A stretch of DNA of 64,000 nucleotides, from assembly GCA_011051655.1 (NCBI GenBank), contig DRKS01000045.1, positions 1 to 64,000 of the forward strand, read 5' to 3'. A model generated the notes under the pieces. It made no database searches, was not told the DNA's origin, and was given only the letters and a program-made list of their open reading frames with translations. Both the position numbers and the translations under genes were made by a program. The DNA comes from Sedimenticola sp. (GTDB lineage Bacteria; Pseudomonadota; Gammaproteobacteria; Chromatiales; Chromatiaceae). Positions 55,792 to 64,000 of the stretch are shown piece after piece. Positions within the stretch are counted from its first letter, which is position 1. Every line of letters begins with the position of its first letter.

Positions 55792-57258
55792 TCAAATAAC
55801 CGTCGATTCATTCCCCCGTTGCATGCCATATTTCCGGAGCTTTTCCACCAGGGTGGTGCGGCGCATTTTCAGGCGCTTGGCGGCATGGGCCACCACCCCG
55901 CCCGACTCATCCAGGGCCTGGCGGATGAGATCCTGCTCCAGATGGCTCAGATGCTCCTTCAGGTCGATGCCTCCATGGGGCAGCCGGGCGGCATTGCGCA
56001 CCGCATCCCCACCCGTATCCGCCAGCGTGACCTGGGGCAGGTCAATGCTGGCGCTGCCGATATCCACGCCGGCACGGAATTTTTCCGGCAGGTCCTTGAT
56101 GTCCACCACGCCATAGGGATAGAGAATGGCCAGCCGTTCGATCAGATTGGCCAGCTCGCGCACATTGCCGGGCCAGCGATACTGGCAAAGGACCGCAACC
56201 GCCGCGGGTGTCAGGCGCACGGAGCCGCGTTTTTCGTTCTCGATGCGGGAGATCAGATCCGTGATCAGCAGCGGGATGTCCTCCACCCGCTCCCGCAAGG
56301 GGGGCATATCGATGGGAAAGACATTGAGCCGGTAATAGAGATCCTCCCGGAAGGTGCCCTGCTTGATGGCCTCTTCCAGGTTACGGTGAGTAGCCGCGAT
56401 AATGCGGACATTGCAGTGAATGGTCTTGTTGCTGCCCACCCGCTCGAAAGAGCGCTCCTGCAGCACCCGCAGCAGCTTGACCTGCATGGGCATGCTCATA
56501 TCCCCGATCTCATCCAGGAACAGGGTGCCGCCCTCGGCCATTTCAAAACGCCCCTGGCGGCTGCTGATGGCGCCGGTAAACGCCCCCTTCTCATGGCCGA
56601 AGAGCTCGCTTTCCAGCAGGTCGGCGGGAATGGCGCCGCAGTTGACCGGAACGAAATGCTTGCCGCGGCGCAGCGAATGATAGTGCAGCTTGCGGGCCAC
56701 CACTTCCTTGCCGGTGCCCGATTCACCCAGAATCAATACCGTGGCGTCCGAATCCGCCACCTGTTCGATCATGCGGGTTATGCGCCGGGTGGAGCGGCTG
56801 TTTCCCGACAGACTGCGAAACAGCTCCAGCGGCCGGCAAGACTCCCCCTCCGTCCTGTTGGCCTCGTTATACACCTCGGCCTTGTGCAACAGGTTCGACA
56901 GGATCTCATAACGCGTCGGGATCTCGATGGTCCCAATCAAATTGCCCGACAAGGGCGTGGCCTGTTCATCTCCCGGGGAAACGACTTGCAAGACCGCCGG
57001 TTTACAGGCGGTTCCGGCGACCGCCTCCCGCAAGGCATCAAGGTCTCCGGCGCCCCCCCGGCCCAGGATCACCGCGAGACATGCATCCCCGAGGGACTCC
57101 AGCCGGCTCTTCAGCGCAGGGATATCAGCGGCTGTCTCCACGGAATAATCAATGAATTCAATGACACTCTTCAGATAGGCATCATGCTCTGGATTCCCGT
57201 TGGCCAATATGACACAGGTGTTTTTCTGCCGGTTCTCGGTTAGTTCGTCCTGGGACAT
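55792..57258 (-). CDS. fleQ: Flagellar master regulator FleQ (sigma-54 activator, c-di-GMP-binding type)
   Basis: About 488 residues. The N-terminal receiver-like domain (1-125) lacks a normal phospho-Asp, as FleQ does. LFRSLSG (146-152) contains the LFRS motif that binds c-di-GMP in Pseudomonas FleQ. Walker A GESGTGKE is at 178-185, GAFTGA at 225-230, and the C-terminal Fis-type HTH is [18 protein letters not shown] use ATG 57258, with AAGG 5 nt upstream; a GTG six bases earlier is less likely. It should turn on fleSR and the early flagellar genes and respond to c-di-GMP. Confidence 0.93.
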   Translation of the reverse strand: MSQDELTENRQKNTCVILANGNPEHDAYLKSVIEFIDYSVETAADIPALKSRLESLGDACLAVILGRGGAGDLDALREAVAGTACKPAVLQVVSPGDEQATPLSGNLIGTIEIPTRYEILSNLLHKAEVYNEANRTEGESCRPLELFRSLSGNSRSTRRITRMIEQVADSDATVLILGESGTGKEVVARKLHYHSLRRGKHFVPVNCGAIPADLLESELFGHEKGAFTGAISSRQGRFEMAEGGTLFLDEIGDMSMPMQVKLLRVLQERSFERVGSNKTIHCNVRIIAATHRNLEEAIKQGTFREDLYYRLNVFPIDMPPLRERVEDIPLLITDLISRIENEKRGSVRLTPAAVAVLCQYRWPGNVRELANLIERLAILYPYGVVDIKDLPEKFRAGVDIGSASIDLPQVTLADTGGDAVRNAARLPHGGIDLKEHLSHLEQDLIRQALDESGGVVAHAAKRLKMRRTTLVEKLRKYGMQRGNESTVI

Positions 57259-57307
57259 CGCCACCTTCCCTTAATCCAGTAAATTGATGAGGAATGAAAT
57301 CCTTGGA

Positions 57308-57336
57308 AGTAAAGCATCAGAGGCCTGATATGTCAA
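57308..57336 (-). promoter_or_regulatory. fleQ promoter candidate (sigma-70)
   Basis: On the minus strand TTGACA (57336-57331), a 17-bp spacer and TTTACT (57313-57308). The -35 overlaps one of the GACATAT repeats. The leader would be about 43 nt. Confidence 0.6.
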
Positions 57337-57399
57337 AAATATGTCGCAGTAAAAAATATGTCGTAACCGCCGGATTTTGTTTGATTCTCCTTGACATAT
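57328..57399. promoter_or_regulatory. Four ATATGTC motifs in the fleQ/corB divergent region
   Basis: ATATGTC occurs at 57328-57334, 57339-57345 and 57356-57362 as direct repeats, and inverted (GACATAT) at 57393-57399. Two of them overlap the -35 boxes of the two divergent promoters. A regulator that recognises repeated ATATGTC could control both genes; no protein is assigned. Confidence 0.55.
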
Positions 57400-57419
57400 G
57401 CACGGCAGCAGCCTAGAAA
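57391..57419 (+). promoter_or_regulatory. Promoter candidate for the CorB/CorC-like gene
   Basis: TTGACA (57391-57396), a 17-bp spacer and TAGAAA (57414-57419), 37 nt before the TTG start. The -35 lies within the inverted GACATAT motif. Confidence 0.6.
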
Positions 57420-57455
57420 AGACACTGACTTGGCTGATAAAAGGTCCTCCCCGGC

Positions 57456-58739
57456 TTGAGTGACATCCCGTTAGGCGTCTTATTCGGCGCCCTGATTGTT
57501 CTTATTTTTCTTTCCGCTTTTTTTTCCGGTTCAGAAACGGCCCTGATGACGCTGAACCGGTATCGCCTGCGCCACCTCGCCGAGCGCGGGCACCCCGCCG
57601 CATCCCGCGCCAGCCGGCTGTTGAAACGGCCGGACCGGCTTATCGGCCTGATCCTGCTGGGAAACAATTTCGTCAATATCCTGGCGTCATCCCTGGCGAC
57701 CATCATCGCCCTGCGCCTCGGCGGCGAAAGCGCCATCGCCATCGCCGCCGGCCTGCTCACTTTCGTCATCCTCATATTCGCCGAAGTCACACCGAAAACC
57801 CTGGCCGCCCTGCATCCGGAACGCCTCGCTTTTCCGGCGGCCACCATCTATACGCCCCTGCTGAAGATCTGTTATCCCCTGGTCTGGGTGGTCAACATCA
57901 TCGCCAACGGCATGCTGAAGGCCGCCGGCATCTCACCCGACGACATGGAGGATCATTCCCTGAGCCGGGAGGAACTGCGCACCGCCGTCATGGAAGCCGG
58001 GGCCATGATCCCGAAACGCCACCAAAAGATGCTGCTGAGCATATTGGACCTGGAGCAGACCACGGTGGAGGACATCATGATCCCCCGTAACGAGGTGGAC
58101 GGCATCGACCTGAACGACCCGCTGAATGAGGTCGTTCAGCAGTTGCAAAACGCCCAGTATACGCGGCTCCCTGTTTTTGAAGGCGGCATCGACAACATCA
58201 TAGGGACCATCCATGTGCGCCACGCCATGCACGCGCTGATGCATGAGACCCTGACCAAGGAGATGATCAGAAACGCCTGCCGCAAACCCTATTTCATCCC
58301 GAAGGGCACGCCGCTCAACCGGCAACTGCTCAACTTCCAGCATACGAAAAGCCGCATGGGACTGGTCGTGGACGAATACGGCGACCTGATGGGACTGGTC
58401 ACCCTCGAGGATCTGCTGGAGGAGATTGTAGGCGAGTTCACCACGGACCCCTCGGACACCCTGCCCGACCTGCAACCCCAGGATGACGGCAGCTTTCTCA
58501 TCGATGGCGGCGCCAACGTGCGGGAGCTGGTGCGGACCATGCACTGGGAGTTGCCGACCGACGGCCCCAAGACCCTCAATGGCCTGATTCTCGAATACCT
58601 GGAAACCATCCCGGAGGCCGGCACCAGCCTCCTGTTGGAGGGCTATCCCCTGGACATCATTCAAATCAAGGGAAATGCGGTAAAGACCGTGCGCTTCTAT
58701 CCCCAACTGCGCAAAAACAAACCGGATTACAGCATTTGA
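57456..58739 (+). CDS. CorB/CorC-like CNNM (DUF21)-CBS domain membrane protein
   Basis: A 427-residue protein: an N-terminal CNNM (DUF21) membrane domain with 3-4 helices (LSAFFSGSETALMTLNRYRL), a CBS pair (IPRNEVDGIDLNDPL to VTLEDLLEEIVGEF) and a C-terminal CorC_HlyC domain (DGSFLIDGGANVRELV). CNNM/CorB proteins are Mg2+ exporters or regulators. The start is TTG at 57456, aligning with the E. coli YfjD/CorB start; no strong ribosome site is seen. Divergent from fleQ, but function is probably unrelated. Confidence 0.88.
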   Translation: MSDIPLGVLFGALIVLIFLSAFFSGSETALMTLNRYRLRHLAERGHPAASRASRLLKRPDRLIGLILLGNNFVNILASSLATIIALRLGGESAIAIAAGLLTFVILIFAEVTPKTLAALHPERLAFPAATIYTPLLKICYPLVWVVNIIANGMLKAAGISPDDMEDHSLSREELRTAVMEAGAMIPKRHQKMLLSILDLEQTTVEDIMIPRNEVDGIDLNDPLNEVVQQLQNAQYTRLPVFEGGIDNIIGTIHVRHAMHALMHETLTKEMIRNACRKPYFIPKGTPLNRQLLNFQHTKSRMGLVVDEYGDLMGLVTLEDLLEEIVGEFTTDPSDTLPDLQPQDDGSFLIDGGANVRELVRTMHWELPTDGPKTLNGLILEYLETIPEAGTSLLLEGYPLDIIQIKGNAVKTVRFYPQLRKNKPDYSI

Positions 58740-58917
58740 CCCTCGCCACTCACCACTTGATATTGACCTTTCATCCTTTTTGCATTGTACGGCGGAAAAC
58801 GCCGTCTATAGTGAATCAGAGGTGCGCAATTTATTTGGGAACCCTGTGTTGGAGCGCCCATCGGCATGGCGTCCGTTGGGCCAGCGGTATAAGGATTGAT
58901 TGACGAGGTTATGCAAA

Positions 58918-59631
58918 ATGGTGAAGCTCTGCCTGGCATTCAAAGGCCGCCCCATTCAAGCCCACCATCTCGAGGAAAACAGCGAGGCCACCATCGGCAG
59001 CGACCCCGGATGCACCATTGTGATCGACAGCCTTGCGGTGGCTCCCCGCCACGCAAAAATCATCACCACCAGCCGCAACGCCAGGATCATTTCCCTGGAC
59101 CATGCATTTCCAACCCTGGTCAACCATAACCCGGTAACCGATCATCGGCTCTCCCACGGCGACATCATCCAGGTCGGCAAGCACACCCTGGCCTTCTCGG
59201 AAGACAATCAGGCCCTGGGGCTCATGCGCAACCCCTCTCCGGCCCGCCGGCGGGCCGGTAAACCTTTCCAAAATACGCATCCGCCTGGGATGGCGGAAGA
59301 GGCAACAGACGCCGCAGGGGAGCCCCCGCGTTTTGAAAGCTGTGTGCAGATCGTCAGCGGAAAACACTTTGGCCGGGTCGTACCCCTGGATCACGGACTG
59401 GTGCGGCTTGGTTATGCCGGGCAGGCAAGCGCCATAATCGCCCACAGAAAAGACGGCTACTACCTCTCCCACCTGGAAGGCAAGGCGCCGCCCAGGGTAA
59501 ACGGCGAATCCATTGGCGAACAAAGCCGCCGGTTGCGGGACGGGGACAAGATCCGAATCGGCAATGTACGGATGATATTCCATCTGCGCGGCGCAGCGGC
59601 CTCGAGGGCCCCGGCCGCCATAAGGGCCTGA
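58918..59631 (+). CDS. Tandem FHA domain protein
   Basis: About 237 residues. The N-terminal FHA-like domain (about 1-95) has ATIGSDPGCTIVIDSLAVAP with RHAKI, and LSHGDIIQVGKHTLAF. The C-terminal one (about 140-232) keeps GKHFGRVVPLDHGLVRLG and LRDGDKIRIGNVRMIFHL, but its phospho-threonine loop is degenerate. A Pro/Arg-rich linker joins them. It should bind a phosphorylated partner, but no Ser/Thr kinase is nearby. The ATG at 58918 is preferred to 58900; GAGG is about 9 nt upstream. The PilZ gene follows 35 nt downstream on the same strand. Confidence 0.82.
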   Translation: MVKLCLAFKGRPIQAHHLEENSEATIGSDPGCTIVIDSLAVAPRHAKIITTSRNARIISLDHAFPTLVNHNPVTDHRLSHGDIIQVGKHTLAFSEDNQALGLMRNPSPARRRAGKPFQNTHPPGMAEEATDAAGEPPRFESCVQIVSGKHFGRVVPLDHGLVRLGYAGQASAIIAHRKDGYYLSHLEGKAPPRVNGESIGEQSRRLRDGDKIRIGNVRMIFHLRGAAASRAPAAIRA

Positions 59632-59666
59632 GCCGGCCCGGCAACAAGGTTATTTCCGGAGGAGAC

Positions 59667-60038
59667 ATGACAACCAGCAACGACTGCGGAGACAACCGCC
59701 GCCGCTTCCGCCGTGTTTTGTTCGACGCCCCCGTGACACTCACGGACGCCAACGGCGATCACTCAAGCAGCGTGGTCGATATCTCTTTGAAGGGCGCCTT
59801 GATTGCACAGCCAGCCGGCTGGAACGGCGCCGTCGGTGACAGAATAAAAATAGATATTCAGTTGGACGGGACATCCCGTATCTGCATGCAAGGCGCCGTG
59901 GCCCATATCGAGGAAGGGCGGCTGGGCATCCGGTGCGATCAAATCGACATCGACAGCATCAGCCACCTGCGCCGCCTGGCGGAGCTCAACCTGGGTGACG
60001 CGGAATTGGTGGAGCGGGAGCTGGAGGCCCTGGGGTAG
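59667..60038 (+). CDS. PilZ domain protein (c-di-GMP receptor)
   Basis: A 123-residue single PilZ domain. The N-terminal arginine cluster RRRFRRV (11-17) gives RxxxR, and DISLKG (38-43) is the DxSxxG partner motif, so c-di-GMP binding is expected. The C-terminal helix (LAELNLGDAELVERELEAL) is typical of stand-alone PilZ proteins. GGAGGA lies close upstream of the ATG. It follows the double-FHA gene and probably shares its transcript. It faces radA convergently, 10 nt apart. Confidence 0.9.
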   Translation: MTTSNDCGDNRRRFRRVLFDAPVTLTDANGDHSSSVVDISLKGALIAQPAGWNGAVGDRIKIDIQLDGTSRICMQGAVAHIEEGRLGIRCDQIDIDSISHLRRLAELNLGDAELVERELEALG

Positions 60039-60048
60039 CCAGCCCCCC

Positions 60049-61425
60049 CTACAGCAGTGCATCCAGCGCGTCCGAGAGGCGCTCCACTGCAATAACCTCC
60101 AGCCCAGCCGGCGGCTTGCGGGGCGCATTGGCCCTCGGCACGACGGCCCGCCTGAAGCCATGCTTGGCCGCCTCCCGCAGGCGTTCCTGGCCGTTGGGCA
60201 CCGGCCTTATCTCCCCGGCCAGCCCCACTTCGCCAAAGGCCACCAGATCCCGGGCCATGGTCAGGTTGCGCAGGCTGGACAGCACCGCCAGCAGGACCGC
60301 CAGATCCGCCGCCGTCTCGGTGATGCGCACCCCGCCCACCACGTTCACGTAGACATCCTGATCGAACATGGCGATGCCGCCGTGGCGGTGCAGCACCGCC
60401 AGCAGCATGGACAGCCGGTTCTGCTCCAGTCCGAGAGTGACCCGCCGCGGATTGGCCAGGTGGCTCTCGTCCACCAGGGCCTGCACCTCCACCAGCAGGG
60501 GGCGGCTGCCCTCCCGGGTCACCAGGACGATGCTGCCCGGCGCCTGCTCCTGGCCGCGGGAGAGGAAAATGGCCGACGGATTGCTCACCTCCCGCAGCCC
60601 CCGGTCGGTCATGGCGAACACGCCCAGCTCGTTGACGGCGCCGAAGCGGTTCTTGATGGTGCGGATCAGGCGGAACTGGCTGCCCGGCTCCCCCTCGAAA
60701 TAGAGCACCGCGTCCACCATGTGCTCCAGCACCCGGGGGCCGGCCAGAGAGCCGTCCTTGGTGACGTGCCCCACCAGGAAGACGGCCGTGCCCGTCTGTT
60801 TGGCATAGCGCACCAGTTGGGCCGTGGCCTCCCGCACCTGGGCCACGGCCCCCGGGGCGGACTGGAGCAGCTCGGTGTAGAGGGTCTGCACCGAATCCAC
60901 CACCATCACGTCGGGGGCGGCCTGCCGGGTCAGGGGCAGGATGCGCTCGACGCAGGTCTCGGGCAGCAGGCGCAGATCGTCAGCGGGCAGTCCCAGGCGA
61001 TGAGCGCGCAGGCTGATCTGTTCGGGGGACTCCTCGCCGGAGATATAAAGCGTGGACAGCCGGTCCGAAAGCCGGGCCAGGGTCTGGATCAGCAGGGTGG
61101 ATTTGCCGATGCCCGGATCACCGCCGATCAACACCACGGAGCCCGCCACCAGCCCGCCCCCCAGCACCCGGTCCAGCTCGCCGATGCCGGTGGGTGTGCG
61201 CCCCCGGGACTCCGGCTTCACCTCCGACAGGGGCTGCACCCGGTTGCGGCCGGCGTCGCCCGCATAACCGGCAAAGCGTGGATTCTCCCCCGGGGCCTCC
61301 GGGGCAATGATTTCTTCAAGGGTGTTCCAGCCGCCACAACCAGGGCACTGGCCGGACCACTTGGGGAAACGGCCGCCGCAGGCGCTGCAGTCAAAGGCCG
61401 GTTTGCCGGCTGCTTTCCTGGCCAT
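60049..61425 (-). CDS. radA: DNA repair protein RadA
   Basis: About 458 residues. N-terminal zinc finger CSACGGRFPKWSGQCPGC, RecA-like core with Walker A GGDPGIGKSTLL, the KNRFG motif (TIKNRFGAVNELGVF) specific to RadA, and a C-terminal Lon-like domain. It promotes branch migration and recombination-intermediate processing. I use ATG 61425 (MARKAAGKPAFDCSACG); a start at 61446 is possible. The 5' end overlaps the alr 3' end by 35 nt on the same strand, so alr-radA are co-transcribed. Confidence 0.95.
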   Translation of the reverse strand: MARKAAGKPAFDCSACGGRFPKWSGQCPGCGGWNTLEEIIAPEAPGENPRFAGYAGDAGRNRVQPLSEVKPESRGRTPTGIGELDRVLGGGLVAGSVVLIGGDPGIGKSTLLIQTLARLSDRLSTLYISGEESPEQISLRAHRLGLPADDLRLLPETCVERILPLTRQAAPDVMVVDSVQTLYTELLQSAPGAVAQVREATAQLVRYAKQTGTAVFLVGHVTKDGSLAGPRVLEHMVDAVLYFEGEPGSQFRLIRTIKNRFGAVNELGVFAMTDRGLREVSNPSAIFLSRGQEQAPGSIVLVTREGSRPLLVEVQALVDESHLANPRRVTLGLEQNRLSMLLAVLHRHGGIAMFDQDVYVNVVGGVRITETAADLAVLLAVLSSLRNLTMARDLVAFGEVGLAGEIRPVPNGQERLREAAKHGFRRAVVPRANAPRKPPAGLEVIAVERLSDALDALL

Positions 61426-62509
61426 AGGCCACCTGCTCCTCGACAAAATCCACCCGGGCGGCCACCCCGCACAGCAACTGATAGGGGATGGTGCCGGCGG
61501 CCTCGGCCACCTCTTCCACCGGCAGGCCGGCGCCCCACAGGGTGACCGGGTCCCCCACCCGGGCCTGGGGGACGCTGCGCAGGTCCAGGCTGATCATATC
61601 CATGGAGACCCGCCCCACCAGCGGCACGCGTTTCCCCTTCAGCAGCACCGGCGTGCCCGGCGGCGCATGTCGCGGATAGCCGTCCCCGTACCCCACCGAG
61701 GCCACCCCCACGGTCATGTCCTCGGGACAGACCCAGGCGCCGCCGTAGCCGATGGGGTCCCCTTTTTTATAATGGTTCACGGCGATCAGCCGGCTTTGCA
61801 GGGTCATGACGGGACGCAGGCCGGCGTCGGCGGCGCGCCCCCCCTGAAAAGGGGATACGCCGTACAGCATGATGCCGGGGCGCACCCAGTCCCCATGGGT
61901 CTCGGGCCAGCCCAGGATGCCGCCGGAGTTGGCGGCGCTGACCTCCGCCTTCAGCTCCGCCGCCAGCGGCCCCAGGCGCCGCCATTGCTCCGCCGTCAGG
62001 GGATCGCCGGGATCGTCCGCATTGGCGAAATGGGTCATCAGGCGCGGGATGCCCGCCACCGCCGGGCAGGCCGCCAGCTCCCGGCAGGCCGCCGGCGCCT
62101 GCTCCAGGGCGATGCCCAGCCGGTGCATGCCGGTGTCCACCTTGAGCCAGCAGCCAAGGGGCTCCGCCACCGCATGCCGGCGCAGCAGCCGGATCTGCTC
62201 CGGGCTGTGCACCACCAGCTCGAGGCGGTTGGCCGCCGCCTGCTCCAGCTCTTCCAGGTCGCAGCAGCCTTCCAATACCACCAGGGGACGGAAGATGCCG
62301 GCCCGGCGCAAGGCGACGCCCTCGCCGACCCGGGCCACCGCCAGGGCGTCCACCGCCCCCAGCGCGCGGGCCACCCGGATCATGCCGTGGCCGTAGCCGT
62401 TGGCCTTGATCACCGCCAGCACCCGGCTGGCCGGGGCCAGGGCGCGCACCCGCGCCAGGTTGTGGGCCAGCGCCGCGAGGTCGATCAGGGCCCGGGGGGC
62501 GGAACTCAC
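61391..62509 (-). CDS. alr: Alanine racemase
   Basis: A 372-residue PLP enzyme that makes D-alanine for peptidoglycan. The PLP lysine is in VIKANGYGHG (about 35-44), with the catalytic Tyr in SVGYGDGYPR on the opposite face. RPGIMLYGVSPF and GRVSMDMISLD are family blocks. It starts at GTG 62509, with GGAAGG six bases upstream, overlapping the dnaB stop (GTGA). The frame runs on to 63049 inside dnaB, but that part is a shadow. Confidence 0.95.
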   Translation of the reverse strand: MSSAPRALIDLAALAHNLARVRALAPASRVLAVIKANGYGHGMIRVARALGAVDALAVARVGEGVALRRAGIFRPLVVLEGCCDLEELEQAAANRLELVVHSPEQIRLLRRHAVAEPLGCWLKVDTGMHRLGIALEQAPAACRELAACPAVAGIPRLMTHFANADDPGDPLTAEQWRRLGPLAAELKAEVSAANSGGILGWPETHGDWVRPGIMLYGVSPFQGGRAADAGLRPVMTLQSRLIAVNHYKKGDPIGYGGAWVCPEDMTVGVASVGYGDGYPRHAPPGTPVLLKGKRVPLVGRVSMDMISLDLRSVPQARVGDPVTLWGAGLPVEEVAEAAGTIPYQLLCGVAARVDFVEEQVAYGQESSRQTGL

Positions 62510-63915
62510 GGATAGCCTTCCTCGCCGTAGACGTTGTCGATGAAGTTCTCGAACTTGGTGTACTGGCCGAGGAAGGTCAGCTTGGTGGTGCCGATGGGGC
62601 CGTTGCGCTGCTTGCCGATGATGATCTCGGCCATGCCCTTGTCCGGGCTGTCCTCGTTGTAGACCTCGTCCCGGTAGATGAAGACCACCAGGTCGGCATC
62701 CTGCTCGATGCTGCCCGACTCGCGCAGATCCGACATCACCGGACGCTTGTTGGGGCGCTGCTCCAGGTTGCGGTTGAGCTGGGACAGCGCGACCACCGGC
62801 ACGTTCAGCTCCTTGGCCAGGGCCTTGAGGCTGCGGGAGATGAGGGAGATCTCGGTGGCGCGGTTCTCCCCGGCGCCGGGGGCCTGCATGAGCTGGAGAT
62901 AATCCAGCACGATCAGCCCCAGCTCCTTCTGGTCCCGCATCAGGCGGCGGGCCCGGGCGCGCACCTCCATGGGGGTCAGGGCCGGGGTGTCGTCGATGAA
63001 GAGGTTGGCCTCGGACAGGATGCTGACGGCGGAGGTCAGGCGGGGCCACTCGTCCTCGCTCAGCTTGCCCGTGCGCACCCGGTGCTGATCGATGCGCCCC
63101 AGGGAGGACATCATGCGCATGGCCAGGGAGTCCCCCGGCATCTCCATGCTGAACACGGCCACGGCCTTGTCCCCCTTGATGGCCACGTGCTCGGCGATAT
63201 TCATGGCGAAGGTGGTCTTGCCCATGGAGGGGCGGCCCGCCACGATGATCAGGTCCGCCGGCTGAAGCCCGGAGGTCATGTCGTCGAAATCGCTGAAACC
63301 GGTGGCAACGCCGGTGATGGGCTCGTCCTGCTGGAACAGGGTCTCGATGCGGTCCACCGCCTTGGTCAAAAGGCTGCGCACGGAGGCGAAGCCGCCCCCC
63401 GCCCTGGCCCGCTGCTCGGCGATCTCGAACACCCGGCGCTCCGCCTCGTCCAGCAGCTCGGCGCTGGTGCGCCCCTCGGGCTGGAAACCGCTGTTGGCGA
63501 TCTCGGTGCCCACCCGGATGAGCTGGCGGGTGACCGAGTGTTCCCGCACGATATCGGCGTAGGCACGGATATTGGCCGCGCTGGGGGTATCCTTGGCCAG
63601 GGTCCCCAGGTAGGCCAGGCCCCCGCCTTCTTCCAGCTCCCCCTGCCGCTCCAGTTCCTCCGACAGGGTGACCACGTCGAAGGGCCTGTTCAGCTCGGCC
63701 AGGGCCGCTATGGCCCGGAAGATGAGCTGGTGTTCGCGGCGGTAGAAATCCTCCTCCCCCACCCGGTCCGCGATCTGGTCCCAGGCCTGGTTGTCCAGCA
63801 TCAGGCCGCCCAGCACGGACTGCTCGGCCTGGATGGAGTGCGGCGGCACCCGCAGCTCATCCGCGGCGCTGTCGTCAAAGTCCGGGGGGGCGGGCGGAAA
63901 AGCCGATTCGGGCAT
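62506..63915 (-). CDS. dnaB: Replicative DNA helicase DnaB
   Basis: About 469 residues (E. coli 471). DnaB-N domain (VPPHSIQAEQSVLGGLMLDN) about 27-130, then a RecA-like motor: Walker A GRPSMGKTTFAMN, Walker B LIVLDYLQLM, and SDLRESGSIEQDADLV. It is the hexameric 5'-3' helicase at the fork. I start at ATG 63915 (MPESAFPPAP); a TTG at 63951 is an alternative. The order dnaB-alr-radA is common in gammaproteobacteria, normally after rplI, which would lie beyond the window edge. Confidence 0.96.
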   Translation of the reverse strand: MPESAFPPAPPDFDDSAADELRVPPHSIQAEQSVLGGLMLDNQAWDQIADRVGEEDFYRREHQLIFRAIAALAELNRPFDVVTLSEELERQGELEEGGGLAYLGTLAKDTPSAANIRAYADIVREHSVTRQLIRVGTEIANSGFQPEGRTSAELLDEAERRVFEIAEQRARAGGGFASVRSLLTKAVDRIETLFQQDEPITGVATGFSDFDDMTSGLQPADLIIVAGRPSMGKTTFAMNIAEHVAIKGDKAVAVFSMEMPGDSLAMRMMSSLGRIDQHRVRTGKLSEDEWPRLTSAVSILSEANLFIDDTPALTPMEVRARARRLMRDQKELGLIVLDYLQLMQAPGAGENRATEISLISRSLKALAKELNVPVVALSQLNRNLEQRPNKRPVMSDLRESGSIEQDADLVVFIYRDEVYNEDSPDKGMAEIIIGKQRNGPIGTTKLTFLGQYTKFENFIDNVYGEEGYP

Positions 63916-64000
63916 ATTGGGTCTGGGTCTGGGGCTGGAAATACAAACCAAAGGGGAAGGATACGAAAAACCAGCCGCCGGTGGAAGCCGGTTTCCCGGT

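Noticed and set aside
62510-63049. N-terminal extension of alr into dnaB
   Set aside because: The extension is out of frame with dnaB and is made of low-complexity residues. The GTG at 62509 has a good ribosome site and gives family length.

Overview
The window is about 64 kb of high-GC chromosome from a gammaproteobacterium. The neighbourhoods are typical of that class: bpt/ate-infA, clpA-clpS with a divergent cspD, mnmA-hflD-purB, recB-recD, a fleQ-fleS-fleR-fliE-to-fliJ block, and dnaB-alr-radA. A stand-alone dissimilatory-type ATP sulfurylase (sat) suggests a sulfur-oxidising lineage. That is an inference, because no aprAB, dsr or sox gene is visible here. Polar flagella, twitching motility (pilU) and several c-di-GMP proteins point to a motile bacterium. 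Genes are packed tightly, with many 1-4 nt stop/start overlaps. I saw no tRNA, rRNA, IS transposase, prophage or CRISPR array.

Layout. 1-5.8 kb: end of the aminoacyl-tRNA-protein transferase gene, infA, clpA and clpS facing a cspD with a long leader, then mnmA-hflD. ClpS, ClpA and the truncated transferase all belong to N-degron proteolysis. 5.8-11.5 kb: purB with a strong terminator, a small secretin-like lipoprotein gene, pilU, a Nudix hydrolase, a REP-like doublet and sat. 11.6-21 kb: recB-recD (no recC beside them) divergent from a three-gene ferric-iron ABC transporter, ended by a 160-185 bp palindromic element that also supplies the stop codon of a CheY-like gene. 21.8-30.3 kb: rapA, then a signalling island (HDOD-GAF-histidine kinase, REC-PAS-GGDEF-EAL protein, divergent FlhG/MinD-like ATPase). 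30.4-37.4 kb: orn, an M48 protease, rsgA, an unusual HTH-Rossmann-GAF-GGDEF protein, a GT2 glycosyltransferase, a lytic transglycosylase, and a YchJ-like gene preceded by eight GTTTTCA repeats. 37.5-46 kb: hrpA, an orphan ParA-type ATPase, a ChaN-PDZ lipoprotein and an M1-like metallopeptidase. 46-47.4 kb: a mercury-type operon (merR, a thioredoxin-MerC fusion, a small CPAC protein) under a MerR-style promoter. 47.5-57.3 kb: flagellar basal-body/export genes fliJIHGFE and their regulators fleRSQ, with candidate sigma-54 promoters ahead of fleS and fliE. 57.4-60 kb: a CorB/CorC-like membrane protein, a double-FHA protein and a PilZ protein. 60-64 kb: radA, alr and dnaB.

How the genes work together. 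The flagellar block reads as the usual cascade: FleQ (with the c-di-GMP LFRS motif) on fleSR, then FleSR on fliE-J. Two diguanylate cyclases, one EAL domain, a PilZ protein and FleQ give possible c-di-GMP makers, breakers and receivers in one region. Nothing here is a clear defence system. The most unusual items are the HTH-Rossmann-GAF-GGDEF architecture, the mini-secretin beside pilU, the Trx-MerC fusion operon, and the palindromic element that rewrites a gene end.
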